Positions 1 to 8,934 are shown, numbered from the stretch's first letter. The stretch is DNA of 64,000 nt from Microbacterium paraoxydans (GCF_900105335.1 NZ_LT629770.1:2418001-2482000); one strand, 5' to 3'. Program-made: numbers and translations. Notes: generated by a model from the letters alone, not told the origin.

Positions 1-1
1 G

Positions 2-2965
2 GACACGGTCTTCGGAACGACGCCCGTCCAGCCGGGCGAGACGGAGCCGGGAGAGACGACTCCAGGCGAGACGGAGCCCGGTGAGACCGAGCCCGGTGAG
101 ACGGAGCCCGGTGAGACGGGGCCCGGGGAGACGGAGCCGGGAGAGACGGCCCCGGGAGAGACCGAGCCGGCGCCCGCCGAAGCCGCCATCGAGGTGTTCC
201 TCGCCGACGGCACCACGCCCGCTGCAGGCGCTCGCCTCCAGGCCGGCGACGAGATCATCGTCAAGGGCACCGGATACGACCCGACCGCGAACGTCGGCGG
301 ACGCGGCGTCCCGATCCCGTCGAACCTGCCCCAGGGCACCTACGTGGTCTTCGGCAACTTCGCGTCCACGTGGCAGCCCTCACAGGGGGCGCCGTCCTCG
401 GCGCGTTCGGTCGGCGCACAGGCCTGGGCGCTCGCCGAAGGCGTGCTGGCCCAGGTCCCGACGCAGTACCAGGGCGCGATCCGCGCGCAGTGGGTGGACA
501 TCTCGCCCGAGGGCTCGTTCCAGGTCGCGCTGACGCTGAAGGACACCCCGGCGACGCCCGGCTCCTACGGGGTGTACACCTACCCGGCAGGCGGTGTCGT
601 CAACGCCGACCAGGAGCGCAGCGTCGCTCTGGACTACCGCATCGCCTCGGGGCTGACGACCACAGTGAAGGCGGCGACGGCCGAGGACGGCCTCACGGTC
701 ACGGCCGCGGCGACGAAGCTCGGTGCCGTCACCGGTGCCTACGCCGCGCTGATCGAGAAGGGCACGGAGGCCGATGTCACCGCCGGCGGCGGCTTCCTCG
801 CGATGCAGTACGTGCGCGGCATCACGGGCGGCGGCTTCACCGTCGACCTGACCGCGGCGGCGAGTGCTCTCGATCGGTCGAAGGCGTACGAGGTGATCGT
901 CTGGCAGCAGCACACGATGCCCAGCGCGGATACCATCTACGCACGCTCCACCGTCACCGTCACCGACGCGCAGTGGAACGCCCTGCTGCCCTCCTCCGGA
1001 CCGACGGTCACGACCGCCGTCACCGGCGCCACCGCCGCGGACGGGCTGACGGTGAAGGTCACCGCCGCCGACCTCGGCGCGGTCACCGGCGCCTACGTGG
1101 CGCTCATCGAGACGGGGACCGAGGCCGACGTGACCGCAGGCGGCGGCTTCCTCGCCATGCAGTACGTCCGGAACATCGGCTTCGGAGCCTTCGCCGTCGA
1201 CCTGAACGCGGCGGCGAAGAACCTCGACCGGTCGAAGGCGTATGAGGCGATCGTGTGGCAGCAGCACACGATGCCGACCGCCGACACCATCTACGCGCGC
1301 GGAGCGGTCACGATCACCGACGCACAGTGGCGCGCACTGCTCGGCGAGAAGCCGACCGAGCCGAAGCCCCCGGTCACGCCTAAGCCCCCGGTGACTCCGA
1401 CGAAGCCGGCCGCGACCGTCCCCGGCGGGTCGCTGCGCTGGGCCATCTCGTCCTCGTTCACGAACTACATCACCGGACCGATCGCCCAGGGCGCGATCGC
1501 CGTCTCCGGGGGCGCCACCCGATCCGGCGGCCAGTTCCAGTTCGGGCAGACCGTGGGCGGCGACTTCGACGCGGCTTCCGGACGCGGCAGTGTCGTCTAC
1601 CGCGGTGCCGTGCGCTTCACCGGCCACCACGGGGTGCTCGACGTCACCGTCGCCGATCCGACGATCCGGATCAGCTCGGCGTCCTCCGCCACGCTGTCCG
1701 TGACGAGCGGGGGTGCGCAGGTGCCGTTCGCGACCCTCGACCTCTCCCGCGCCGTCCGCACGGCGGCCGGTGGCGCCGTCACCTACACGGCGGCACCCGC
1801 CGCCCTCACGGACGCCGGACGCGACCGCGTGCTCTCGGGGTACGGCACCACGCTCAACCCCGTCTCGTTCACGATCGGCTCCGTCGCCGCCGCTCCCTCG
1901 GGCACGACGGGCACGGTCGCGGCGGCTGCGGTCGTCCCGAAGTCCACGCTCCCGACGACCGCCCCGACGGCGGCCGGCATCGAGGTCGACGAGGAGAACC
2001 TCGCCGCGCTCGCCGCCGGGAAGACGGCTACGGTCTCCGCCTCCGGCTTCCGTGCGAACGAGGAGGACATCAAGGTGGTCGTGTACTCGACCCCGGTGCT
2101 GCTCGGTACGGTGACGGCGGACGCGGCGGGGGTCGTGAAGTGGTCGGGTGCCCTCCCGGCCACACTCGCGGACGGCGAGCACACGCTCACCTTCCAGGGC
2201 TCGGTCGATCGCGGTCTCGCGTTCACGCTCGCAAGAGCGACCACGGAGATCGGCGTGTGCACGGTCGAGGGGGCGACCCTGCACTGGGGCTACAAGGAGT
2301 CGTTCCGCACGTACATCGAGGGCATCGCCCGGGGCGGCTGGACGCTCGCCGACGTGGCCTACGAGTATCCCGCCTTCGTGTGGTCGAACGGCACCGGTTC
2401 GCTGGATGACGCCGCGGGCTCGGGTCTGGTCACCTACGGCGGCGGCATCACCTTCACGGGCCACGACGGGGCGCTGAACACGACGTTGGCGAACGCGCGC
2501 GTCGAGCTCACGGGCGACGCCGGCTACCTCGTGTTCGATGTGACCGGGACCACTCAGGCGGGAGAGGCGGTGGCGCAAGAGGGTGTGCGTCTCGCCGAGT
2601 TCGCCCTCGCGGACGCCGCCGTGGTCGACGGCGCGCTGACCCTCGATGCGGTCCCCACGACGCTGACCCCGGCCGGGGCCTCCGCGTTCGGCACGTATGA
2701 GGCGGGCGAGGAGCTCGACCCGGTCTCCGCCGTGATCCCGGTCGACGGCGCCTGCGGCACTCCCGCCGAGGAGGAGTCTGAGCCGGAAGCCGAGGCGGAC
2801 GCGGCGGTGACCGCGATCAGCGCGCCGGTCGCCACGGAGGAAGCCCCGGTGTGGCCCTGGATCGTGGGCGGGCTGGTCGTCGTGGCCCTGGCCGCGACGG
2901 GCGGGGTGCTGATCGTGCGTCGCACCCGGAGGGGGGAGCCGGCCGAGACGACGACCGAGGTCTGA
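2..2965 (+). CDS. HtaA-domain heme-binding cell-surface protein (5' end missing)
   Basis: The frame is open to the left edge, so the start and signal peptide are missing. About 987 codons are visible. Nucleotides 32-172 encode a Pro-Gly-Glu-Thr tetrapeptide repeat, a flexible wall-spanning or low-complexity segment. Two similar repeats of about 115 residues follow (nt 655-1000 and 1006-1350), both containing VTAGGGFLAMQYVR and IVWQQHTMP. Next come two HtaA-like domains (about nt 1429-1890 and 2270-2740). Each starts with a W..SF..Y motif (FTNYI, FRTYI) and has FTGH later, matching the Tyr heme ligand and the nearby His known from corynebacterial HtaA. A single membrane helix (WPWIVGGLVVVALAATGGV) and an Arg-rich tail end the protein. 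In the family it captures heme at the surface and passes it to an ABC importer such as HmuTUV, which may lie upstream outside the window. The heme role is inferred from domains. Confidence 0.85.
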   Translation, partial: DTVFGTTPVQPGETEPGETTPGETEPGETEPGETEPGETGPGETEPGETAPGETEPAPAEAAIEVFLADGTTPAAGARLQAGDEIIVKGTGYDPTANVGGRGVPIPSNLPQGTYVVFGNFASTWQPSQGAPSSARSVGAQAWALAEGVLAQVPTQYQGAIRAQWVDISPEGSFQVALTLKDTPATPGSYGVYTYPAGGVVNADQERSVALDYRIASGLTTTVKAATAEDGLTVTAAATKLGAVTGAYAALIEKGTEADVTAGGGFLAMQYVRGITGGGFTVDLTAAASALDRSKAYEVIVWQQHTMPSADTIYARSTVTVTDAQWNALLPSSGPTVTTAVTGATAADGLTVKVTAADLGAVTGAYVALIETGTEADVTAGGGFLAMQYVRNIGFGAFAVDLNAAAKNLDRSKAYEAIVWQQHTMPTADTIYARGAVTITDAQWRALLGEKPTEPKPPVTPKPPVTPTKPAATVPGGSLRWAISSSFTNYITGPIAQGAIAVSGGATRSGGQFQFGQTVGGDFDAASGRGSVVYRGAVRFTGHHGVLDVTVADPTIRISSASSATLSVTSGGAQVPFATLDLSRAVRTAAGGAVTYTAAPAALTDAGRDRVLSGYGTTLNPVSFTIGSVAAAPSGTTGTVAAAAVVPKSTLPTTAPTAAGIEVDEENLAALAAGKTATVSASGFRANEEDIKVVVYSTPVLLGTVTADAAGVVKWSGALPATLADGEHTLTFQGSVDRGLAFTLARATTEIGVCTVEGATLHWGYKESFRTYIEGIARGGWTLADVAYEYPAFVWSNGTGSLDDAAGSGLVTYGGGITFTGHDGALNTTLANARVELTGDAGYLVFDVTGTTQAGEAVAQEGVRLAEFALADAAVVDGALTLDAVPTTLTPAGASAFGTYEAGEELDPVSAVIPVDGACGTPAEEESEPEAEADAAVTAISAPVATEEAPVWPWIVGGLVVVALAATGGVLIVRRTRRGEPAETTTEV

Positions 2966-2980
2966 GTCCGGCGGCTATCG

Positions 2981-3015
2981 GAACCGCCCTCCCCGGTGAT
3001 CGGGGAGGGCGGTTC
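2981..3015 (+). terminator. Rho-independent-type terminator hairpin
   Basis: A perfect 15-bp inverted repeat with a five-base loop (GTGAT) begins 16 bases after the stop of the HtaA protein gene. There is no long U tract, which is usual in high-GC actinobacteria. Confidence 0.8.
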
Positions 3016-3047
3016 CGCGTGCGGCTGCGCACGCCCGCAGAGGGTGG

Positions 3048-3053
3048 GACAAT
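3048..3053 (+). promoter_or_regulatory. -10 element of a leaderless promoter
   Basis: GACAAT is followed by six bases and the ATG at 3060. This puts transcription start at or next to the A of the start codon, the arrangement of actinobacterial leaderless mRNAs. No -35 box is obvious. Confidence 0.5.
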
Positions 3054-3059
3054 GGAGGC

Positions 3060-3395
3060 ATGCCCTCCCACGACACCCACCAGACCGTCGAAGCGACCGT
3101 GCGCCGCGTACCGCGGTACGGCGTGCTCATGGGCATCGGGGTCGTGCTGGGCGTCATCGCCGCCGGCATCCTCACGATGGTCGGCAGCTTCGAGCAGTCG
3201 CAGGCGCTCGATGTCGTCTACCCGCCTGGTCAGGTCTTCGGCTTCCTGCTGCTCTGGACCGTGCCGATCGGTCTGGCTCTCGGTGGCGTCGCCGGTCTCG
3301 TGCTCGAGCGGATCGCCCGCCGCCACGACCGCGTCGTGAGGGTCGACCGGGAGACCGTGGTCGACGAGGACGACACGACGACCGACCGCGCCTAG
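3060..3395 (+). CDS. Small two-helix membrane protein, function unknown
   Basis: A 111-residue protein. Residues about 22-43 (VLMGIGVVLGVIAAGILTMVG) and 61-83 (VFGFLLLWTVPIGLALGGVAGLV) form two membrane helices, followed by an acidic, Thr-rich cytoplasmic tail. Similar short proteins are common in Microbacteriaceae, often called potassium-transporter trans-acting or hypothetical, and I cannot assign a role. The ATG is supported by the -10 hexamer six bases upstream. The gene converges on the next one, and both stop codons fall within one CTAG tetranucleotide (3392-3395). Confidence 0.75.
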   Translation: MPSHDTHQTVEATVRRVPRYGVLMGIGVVLGVIAAGILTMVGSFEQSQALDVVYPPGQVFGFLLLWTVPIGLALGGVAGLVLERIARRHDRVVRVDRETVVDEDDTTTDRA

Positions 3396-3997
3396 GCGAG
3401 CTCGGCGATCACCGGGCGGATGGCGGAGTCGAACGCCACGACGTCCCGGCGGAGGCCGTCGGTCACCGCGACCGTGAGGTCGCCGATCCACCAGATCCCG
3501 CGCTGCGACAGCGGCAGCACCTGTACGTTCAGCTCGAACGAGTGCGCGCGTCGTCCGATGTCTCGTTCGAACTCCGCGATCGCGCTCGCGTACGCCCGAT
3601 AAGCGTCTCCGCCCGTGTGGCTCTTCATCGACCCGACGTATCGGTCGTGCGCGGCGTTGGCGTACCGGAGGGCGGTGCCGGCATGCGGACGGATCGCGGT
3701 CGAGAGCGCTTCGGCGCCGGTCGCCGGGAGGGCCACCAGGGTGTCGAAACCGTCGATCAGCTCGAGCGGAACGCCGGAGTGGTGGGCCCGCGGCTCCACG
3801 GTCATGTCCCAGTAGCCCTGCCACTGCGCCTCGACCTCGGGGGAGGCGTCGGGGGCATCGGGCGCGCGCACGGACAGGTCGCGGAGGGACGGCAGGTCCA
3901 GCGGCGCTCTGATGCCCAGCAGCTGGCGCAGGGCGAGCGCGACGAGCACGGGGACGCTCGCGTCTTCGCGGATGAGCCACTGCGGCTTGTCGGCCAT
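3392..3997 (-). CDS. Conserved hypothetical protein
   Basis: A soluble protein of 201 residues (MADKPQWLIREDASVP...). It has no signal peptide, membrane helix or motif I recognise. A central region rich in Ala, His and Tyr (HDRYVGSMKSHTGGDAYRAY) and a late WWIGDLTVAVT segment suggest a compact alpha/beta fold. I do not know the function. The frame stays open upstream of the ATG at 3997, but TACGAT lies exactly six bases before this ATG, which makes it the best start. Confidence 0.7.
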   Translation of the reverse strand: MADKPQWLIREDASVPVLVALALRQLLGIRAPLDLPSLRDLSVRAPDAPDASPEVEAQWQGYWDMTVEPRAHHSGVPLELIDGFDTLVALPATGAEALSTAIRPHAGTALRYANAAHDRYVGSMKSHTGGDAYRAYASAIAEFERDIGRRAHSFELNVQVLPLSQRGIWWIGDLTVAVTDGLRRDVVAFDSAIRPVIAELA

Positions 3998-4003
3998 GGC
4001 CCC

Positions 4004-4009
4004 ATCGTA
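4004..4009 (-). promoter_or_regulatory. -10 element of a leaderless promoter
   Basis: On the minus strand TACGAT is separated by six bases from the ATG at 3997. It decides the start of that gene. Confidence 0.5.
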
Positions 4010-4148
4010 GGCGGGTGCGGCTACGGTGCGGAGTCCCGGCACGGTAATGCCCTCCGCGAGCCGCGTCAACCCTCGCTGTGATCGCCGCACCCGGGGGTAG
4101 ACCTGCTCACACGCCGGCGGCCGTCGGCGGGAGTCGAGAGGAAGAACG

Positions 4149-5024
4149 ATGTCGCAGAGCAATGCAGAAGGTGCCGCGGGCAGCGGTACGACCGAGTCTC
4201 CGGGCACCGTCCGGACCGCCGCGCATGAGGCCGCGGGTGTCGCCGACACGGCGAAGGGTCAGGCCGCGGACGTCGTCGAGACGGCGAAGGCCGAAGCCGG
4301 GGCGGTCGCCCACGAGGCCAAGGACCAGGTGCGCGACCTGTACCACCAGACCAAGACGGAGCTGTCGGAGCAGGCGGCGGTGCAGCAGCGCCGCGTCGCG
4401 GACGGACTCCGGTCCGTGGGCGGGGAGCTGGGCACGATGGCGGAGCGTTCCGACGGCGGTGTCGCCGCCGACCTCGTGCGCCAGGCGTCGACGCGTATCC
4501 AGGGCATCGCCGGCTGGATCGGCGACCGCGACCCCGGTTCGCTGCTCACCGAGGTGAAGTCCTACGCGCGGGCGAAGCCCGGCACGTTCATCGCGGTGGC
4601 CGCGCTCGCCGGTCTCGTCGCCGGCCGGCTGACCAGGGCGCTCTCCGAGGGCGCCGCCGAGTCCGCCTCGTCCGGCGCGGCATCGGGCTCGGGCTCCCCG
4701 TCGGGGGCGGGAGCGGCGGCACCCGCGGTCCCGCCGCGTCCCGTCGTCGCCCCGGCGACCACGCCCGGCGCCATCCCCGGCAGCGCGGGCGCCGCGGGAG
4801 TGGTCGGAGGCGCGGGGACCGCAGAGAACACCACTCTCGGTGAGCCGCCGCTTCCCACCGACGGCACCGTGCCCGGAGCGCCGGACGGCATGAGCGGCAT
4901 CGATGCCGGCACCGCCCCGTGGGGCGTCACGCCGCGCGGCGAGACGGTCGACGACGGGGACACCCCGCTCTACGACCGCACGGACGCCGCCTCCCGCGGC
5001 ACCGATGAAGAGGGGCGACCATGA
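4149..5024 (+). CDS. Ala/Gly-rich envelope or stress protein, first gene of a three-gene operon
   Basis: A 291-residue protein. The N-terminal half is a long amphipathic helix of LEA/apolipoprotein-like repeats (AAHEAAGVADTAKGQAADV, VVETAKAEAGAVAHEAKDQV). A hydrophobic segment (PGTFIAVAALAGLVAGRL, about residues 147-164) follows, then a low-complexity Ser/Gly/Pro/Ala tail. It starts after GAGAGGAAGAACG. Its stop overlaps the next start as ATGA, and the same happens at the next junction, so three products are translationally coupled: this protein, a holin-like DUF1469 protein and a DUF3618 protein. This trio is widespread in actinobacteria. It is probably membrane-associated, with an unproved envelope or stress role. 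Confidence 0.75.
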   Translation: MSQSNAEGAAGSGTTESPGTVRTAAHEAAGVADTAKGQAADVVETAKAEAGAVAHEAKDQVRDLYHQTKTELSEQAAVQQRRVADGLRSVGGELGTMAERSDGGVAADLVRQASTRIQGIAGWIGDRDPGSLLTEVKSYARAKPGTFIAVAALAGLVAGRLTRALSEGAAESASSGAASGSGSPSGAGAAAPAVPPRPVVAPATTPGAIPGSAGAAGVVGGAGTAENTTLGEPPLPTDGTVPGAPDGMSGIDAGTAPWGVTPRGETVDDGDTPLYDRTDAASRGTDEEGRP

Positions 5025-5443
5025 CCGACGCCACCCCCACGCCCTCGGAGCAGAAGGCGGAGACCACGTCACTCGGCGATCTGCTCAGCGAGGTCACCAC
5101 CGATCTGTCGACCCTCATGCGGCAGGAGCTGGAGCTGGCCAAAGCCGAGCTCAAGCAGTCGGCCACGCGTGCGGGCCGGGGGGCGGGGATGCTCGGCGGA
5201 GCGGGATACGGCGCACTGATGGCCGTGTTCTTCCTGTCGGTCGCCCTCTGGTGGGCCCTCGGGGCCTATGTCACCGGCCTCGGCTGGTCGGCCGTGATCG
5301 TCGCCGTCATCTGGGCGGTGATCGCGCTCGTCCTGTTCGTGATGGGACGCAAGCAGTTGAAGAGCATCGAAGGGGCTCCGCGCACCGTGGACAGCCTCAA
5401 GCGCATCCCTGATGCGGTGAAGAGGAATGAGGAGAACAAATGA
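5021..5443 (+). CDS. Phage holin family protein (DUF1469, actinobacterial Holin-X)
   Basis: A 140-residue protein. A polar N-terminal helix (SLGDLLSEVTTDLSTLMRQE, then LELAKAEL) is typical of DUF1469/PF07332. Two hydrophobic helices follow (GYGALMAVFFLSVALWWALG and WSAVIVAVIWAVIALVLFVM) and then a basic tail. Despite the name there are no lysis genes nearby, so this is a chromosomal housekeeping membrane protein and not a prophage part. ATGA overlaps link it to both neighbours. Confidence 0.85.
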   Translation: MTDATPTPSEQKAETTSLGDLLSEVTTDLSTLMRQELELAKAELKQSATRAGRGAGMLGGAGYGALMAVFFLSVALWWALGAYVTGLGWSAVIVAVIWAVIALVLFVMGRKQLKSIEGAPRTVDSLKRIPDAVKRNEENK

Positions 5444-6006
5444 GCGATTCACCCGACGCGATCCGCGCCGACATCGAGCGGACCCGAGCGGAGTTCGGCA
5501 GGGATGTCGATGCCCTCGCCGACAAGGTCACCCCCTCGAAGGTCGTGCACCGGCAGACGCAGAAGATGAAGGGCGCCGTGCGCTCGGCGGTCGACCGCGT
5601 CATGGGCGCCGCCGACGACGCGGGGGACCGACTGGGGGATGCCTCCTCCTCGGTCGCCGACGCCGGACGGCACACCGTGGCCAAGGCGCAGGGCAACCCG
5701 CTGGCGGTGGGGCTCATGGCCTTCGCTGCGGGGCTCGTCGTGGCCGCCGTCATCCCCGCCTCCTCGAAGGAGAAGGAACTGGCCGAGGACATCAAGGAGA
5801 AGGCCCAGCCTCTCGTCGATGAGGCGACCGACGTCGCCAAGACCATCGGCCAGGACCTCAAGGAGCCGGCACAGGAGGCCTTCGCCGCCGTCAAGGACGA
5901 GGCCGCGGGTGCCGCCGCCCACGTCCGTGACGACGCGACCCACGCGGTCGACGAGGTCAAGAGCAGCGCTCAGGACGCTCGCGACAACGTCACCGGCGGG
6001 AACTGA
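5440..6006 (+). CDS. DUF3618 domain protein
   Basis: A 188-residue protein starting MSDSPDAIRADIERTRAEFG, the characteristic DUF3618 opening of a charged helix with I..DIE.TR. A hydrophobic segment (AVGLMAFAAGLVVAAVIPA, about residues 88-106) follows. The rest is repeated amphipathic helix (EATDVAKTIGQDLKEPAQEA, VKDEAAGAAAHVRDDA) similar in style to the first gene of the operon. It is probably anchored in the membrane with a coiled helix on one side. The molecular role is unknown. It is the last gene before a bidirectional terminator. Confidence 0.8.
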   Translation: MSDSPDAIRADIERTRAEFGRDVDALADKVTPSKVVHRQTQKMKGAVRSAVDRVMGAADDAGDRLGDASSSVADAGRHTVAKAQGNPLAVGLMAFAAGLVVAAVIPASSKEKELAEDIKEKAQPLVDEATDVAKTIGQDLKEPAQEAFAAVKDEAAGAAAHVRDDATHAVDEVKSSAQDARDNVTGGN

Positions 6007-6027
6007 TCCCCGCGCATCCACCACATG

Positions 6028-6061
6028 AGGGGCCCGGTCCGATCCGTCGGACCGGGCCCCT
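6028..6061. terminator. Bidirectional terminator between convergent genes
   Basis: A perfect 15-bp stem with a four-base loop (TCCG) lies between the stop of the DUF3618 gene (6006) and the stop of the convergent surface-protein gene (6079). Confidence 0.85.
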
Positions 6062-6078
6062 CGCCTGCCGGGGCCGGG

Positions 6079-7635
6079 TCAGCTCTCGATGCCGGTGCGT
6101 CCCGGTGCGGAGTCTGCGCGGGTCCCGACGCGCCGGCTGAGCAGGATCCCCGCCGCGAGCGCGAGCACCGCCCCGGCGGCGAGTCCGGTCAGGCCGCCGG
6201 CGTCGCCGCCGGTGGCCGCGAGGCCCCGGGAGGGAGGAGCGGGCGGCGTCGCGGGAGCCGAGGGGGACGGCGGCTCGACCGTGGTCGGCGGCGTGGTCGG
6301 GGACGGCGGGGAGAGCGTGGTCGGGTTGCGCAGCTCGACGGCCACGACGGATTCCGCGCTGATCGTGAGCTGTGCGCCTCCGTCGGTGGCCGTCACCCCG
6401 TCGCCGGTGAACTGCGGGCTTCCCCACACGACGCCGGGGACGGCATCGGCCCGGTGCTCGGACAGCGTCACGACCGCTCCGGCCGGAATCCCCCCGACGG
6501 CGTGAGCGGTGCCGTCCGCGAGCAACGTGAGCGTGCCGGTCACCGGGCCGTCCGCGGTGGGGTAGGAGTAGTCGACGGCGAACGTCGCATCGGCCGGGAC
6601 GAGGGGTGCCCCCTCCCCGACGATCCGTTTCGCGACCGCGAACCCGCCGCGCCCGTCCCCTTCGCCGTCGCCGCCCGCCACGCTCGTGGTCACGGTCGCC
6701 GTGGTGCTGGTGACGCTCGATCCGGAGACGGTGTTGGCGAACACCTGGCCGTTGTGCGCATCCGCCGGCAGCTGGGTCTGATACGACAGTCGATACAGGC
6801 GGTCGGCCTGAGCCGGCGCCGTGAACTCCACGGTGAACGACGAGCTCGCGGTGCCCGGAGTGAGGACGAAGTCCGACCCCGCCGCGAGCGGGTGCAAGTC
6901 CGCCGGGTCGAAGAGGCCGCCGGCCCACGCGTCGGTGGCGACCGATCCGATCGCCACGGTGTCCGGCAGCAGGGTCAGCCCGGGCGTCGCGGTGTCGGTG
7001 AGGGTCGGGCGCTCTCCACTGAGCAGTCGTCCGGGCACCCAGATGTACCACTCGATCGTCCCGTCGGTGGTCTGCACGCCCGACTTGGTCGCGTCCGTCG
7101 GCACCGGCTCGGGGCGCTGCGGGCCGACGCCGCCCCCGGGGATCTCCACGGTGATCGGATCCCCGTCCCCGGTGGTGAAGGTCACGGTGTCGACGTCGGT
7201 GGTCTCCTCCGCCTTCATCTGGAAGAACAGCGTCCCGCGGACGTTGTCGTGCGTGAGGACGTAGTCGCTCAGCGTGCACGTGATCGCGCTCGCCGTGACG
7301 GTGCAGGTGCCGACCACGGCTCCGTCGGGATCCCGCAGCGGGAACGTCGAGGAGACCCCGACGAAGCGGGGCGTCGTGGGAAAGGCGAGCGAGAAGGTGT
7401 CCCCCGGTTGCGCGCTGTCCGGAACGGCCCAGGTGGCCTCGAGTCGGAGCGTGTCGTACAGGTGGATGTCGCCTGTCGGTTCCACCACCCTCACCGCCGT
7501 GATGGCATCCAGCTCCGCCGCCTGCGCCGCCGGCGGCACCGCGAGTCCGACCAGGGCCAGGAGGGCGACGGCGCTGCTCACCGCGCCCCGGCTTCTCCTG
7601 CGTCGTCGCTCCGTTCTCTTCTCCTGTATGCGCAC
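6079..7635 (-). CDS. Sortase-anchored Ig-like surface protein (adhesin-type)
   Basis: About 518 residues. A twin-Arg-rich N terminus and hydrophobic core (AVSSAVALLALVGLAVPPAA) ending at AQA form a signal peptide. The mature part resembles Gram-positive adhesins: an SdrD/ClfA-like Ig fold (early TLRLEATWAVPDSAQPGDTF), a second beta-rich domain, and a DUF5979/SpaA-type domain (FAVAKRIVGEGAPLVPADAT). A Pro/Ser/Thr stalk, the sorting motif LAATG, a hydrophobic helix (GGLTGLAAGAVLALAAGILL) and an Arg-containing tail follow. This is the class E sortase (LAxTG) pattern. The GTG at 7635 was chosen because AGGAGAG lies at good spacing, and the GTG at 7641 abuts the same box. The ligand is unknown. 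Confidence 0.75.
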   Translation of the reverse strand: MRIQEKRTERRRRRSRGAVSSAVALLALVGLAVPPAAQAAELDAITAVRVVEPTGDIHLYDTLRLEATWAVPDSAQPGDTFSLAFPTTPRFVGVSSTFPLRDPDGAVVGTCTVTASAITCTLSDYVLTHDNVRGTLFFQMKAEETTDVDTVTFTTGDGDPITVEIPGGGVGPQRPEPVPTDATKSGVQTTDGTIEWYIWVPGRLLSGERPTLTDTATPGLTLLPDTVAIGSVATDAWAGGLFDPADLHPLAAGSDFVLTPGTASSSFTVEFTAPAQADRLYRLSYQTQLPADAHNGQVFANTVSGSSVTSTTATVTTSVAGGDGEGDGRGGFAVAKRIVGEGAPLVPADATFAVDYSYPTADGPVTGTLTLLADGTAHAVGGIPAGAVVTLSEHRADAVPGVVWGSPQFTGDGVTATDGGAQLTISAESVVAVELRNPTTLSPPSPTTPPTTVEPPSPSAPATPPAPPSRGLAATGGDAGGLTGLAAGAVLALAAGILLSRRVGTRADSAPGRTGIES

Positions 7636-7803
7636 AGTCACCTCTCCTGTTCTTTCCGCGACATCCGGTCGTCGAGCCCGCCCGATTCGCCGACAGACTC
7701 TCACATGTGCGGATGATTACGCTACAGATGAGGACGTTTCGGTATCGCGCGATCCGCCCTGCACTCGAAGAGGGCCGCGAGCCGACGGGGCGCCCGCGGG
7801 CGG

Positions 7804-7809
7804 TAGGCT
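7804..7809 (+). promoter_or_regulatory. -10 element of leaderless purM promoter
   Basis: TAGGCT, then six bases, then the GTG start of purM at 7816. There is no Shine-Dalgarno sequence in between, so purM is probably translated from a leaderless mRNA. Confidence 0.55.
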
Positions 7810-7815
7810 GTTCGA

Positions 7816-8928
7816 GTGGCTGCCTCCCCCACCAACCCCTATTCCGAAGCCGGCGTCGACACCGCAGCGGGTGACCTCGCCGTCGAACTGATGAAGTCGT
7901 CCGTGCGCGCGACGCACGGCCCCGAGGTGCTCGGCGGTGTCGGCGGTTTCGCCGGTCTGTTCGACGCCAGCGCCCTGCGCGACTTCCGGCGTCCGCTGCT
8001 CGCGACCAGCACCGACGGCGTCGGCACCAAGGTCGCCATCGCGCAGGCCATCGACAAGCACGACACGATCGGCCAGGACCTCGTCGGCATGGTCGTCGAC
8101 GACATCGTCGTGGTGGGCGCGAAGCCGCTGTTCATGACCGACTACATCGCCTGCGGCAAGGTCGTTCCCCAGCGGATCGCGGACATCGTGCGCGGTATCG
8201 CCGAGGCGTGCGCCGCGACGGGCACCGCGCTCGTCGGCGGCGAGACGGCGGAGCACCCCGGTCTCCTGGGCCCTCGCGACTACGACGTCGCCGGCGCGGC
8301 GACGGGTGTGGTCGAGGCCGATGCCATCCTCGGCGCGGAGCGTGTGCAGGACGGTGATGCGGTCATCGCGGTCGCCTCCAGCGGCCTGCACTCCAACGGC
8401 TACTCGCTCGTGCGGCACATCATCACCCGTGCCGGGATCTCCTACGGCGACAACGCCGAGGACTTCGGCTCGACGTGGGGCGAGGCTCTGCTCGAGCCCA
8501 CGCGCCTCTACACGCTGCCGCTGCTGCGCCTGATCGAGGCCTCCGGCGGCGTCCACGCGCTGAGCCACGTCACCGGCGGCGGCATCGCCGCCAACCTTGC
8601 GCGCGTGCTCCCCCGGGGAAGCTGGGTCGAGGTCGACCGCAGCACCTGGTCGCCGAGCCCGGTGTTCCGCGTGCTGAGCGACATCGCCGGTTCCACGCTG
8701 GAGTCCGCCGAGGGCACCTGGAACCTCGGCATCGGCTTCCTCGCCGTGGTGGCGGCGGACAGGAAGGACGCCGCGATCGCGGCGCTGAACGCCGAGGGCA
8801 TGCCCTCCTGGCAGGTCGGCACGGTGGGCTTCGGCCCGCGTCCGGCCGGCGAATTCGAACAGGGCGCCAAGGGCGTCGATGGTGGAGCAGTGCGCCTCGT
8901 CGGCGCCTACGCGGACGGAGCGAAGTAA
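7816..8928 (+). CDS. purM: Phosphoribosylformylglycinamidine cyclo-ligase
   Basis: A 370-residue AIR synthetase that closes the imidazole ring: formylglycinamidine ribonucleotide plus ATP gives aminoimidazole ribonucleotide, step 5 of de novo purine synthesis in the cytosol. Family motifs are clear: NPYSEAGVD, the STDGVGTKV loop, DLVGMVVDDIVVVGAKPLF, ALVGGETAEHPG and GLHSNGYSLVR, then THVTGGGIAANL-type residues (SHVTGGG). Length is normal. purF follows after six bases, so the two are cotranscribed. The GTG start fits the leaderless -10 element at 7804. Confidence 0.97.
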   Translation: MAASPTNPYSEAGVDTAAGDLAVELMKSSVRATHGPEVLGGVGGFAGLFDASALRDFRRPLLATSTDGVGTKVAIAQAIDKHDTIGQDLVGMVVDDIVVVGAKPLFMTDYIACGKVVPQRIADIVRGIAEACAATGTALVGGETAEHPGLLGPRDYDVAGAATGVVEADAILGAERVQDGDAVIAVASSGLHSNGYSLVRHIITRAGISYGDNAEDFGSTWGEALLEPTRLYTLPLLRLIEASGGVHALSHVTGGGIAANLARVLPRGSWVEVDRSTWSPSPVFRVLSDIAGSTLESAEGTWNLGIGFLAVVAADRKDAAIAALNAEGMPSWQVGTVGFGPRPAGEFEQGAKGVDGGAVRLVGAYADGAK

Positions 8929-8934
8929 GAGCCC

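Noticed and set aside
5021..5443. Prophage evidence from a holin family gene
   Set aside because: No endolysin, integrase, terminase or structural gene is nearby. DUF1469 proteins are ordinary chromosomal genes in actinobacteria.
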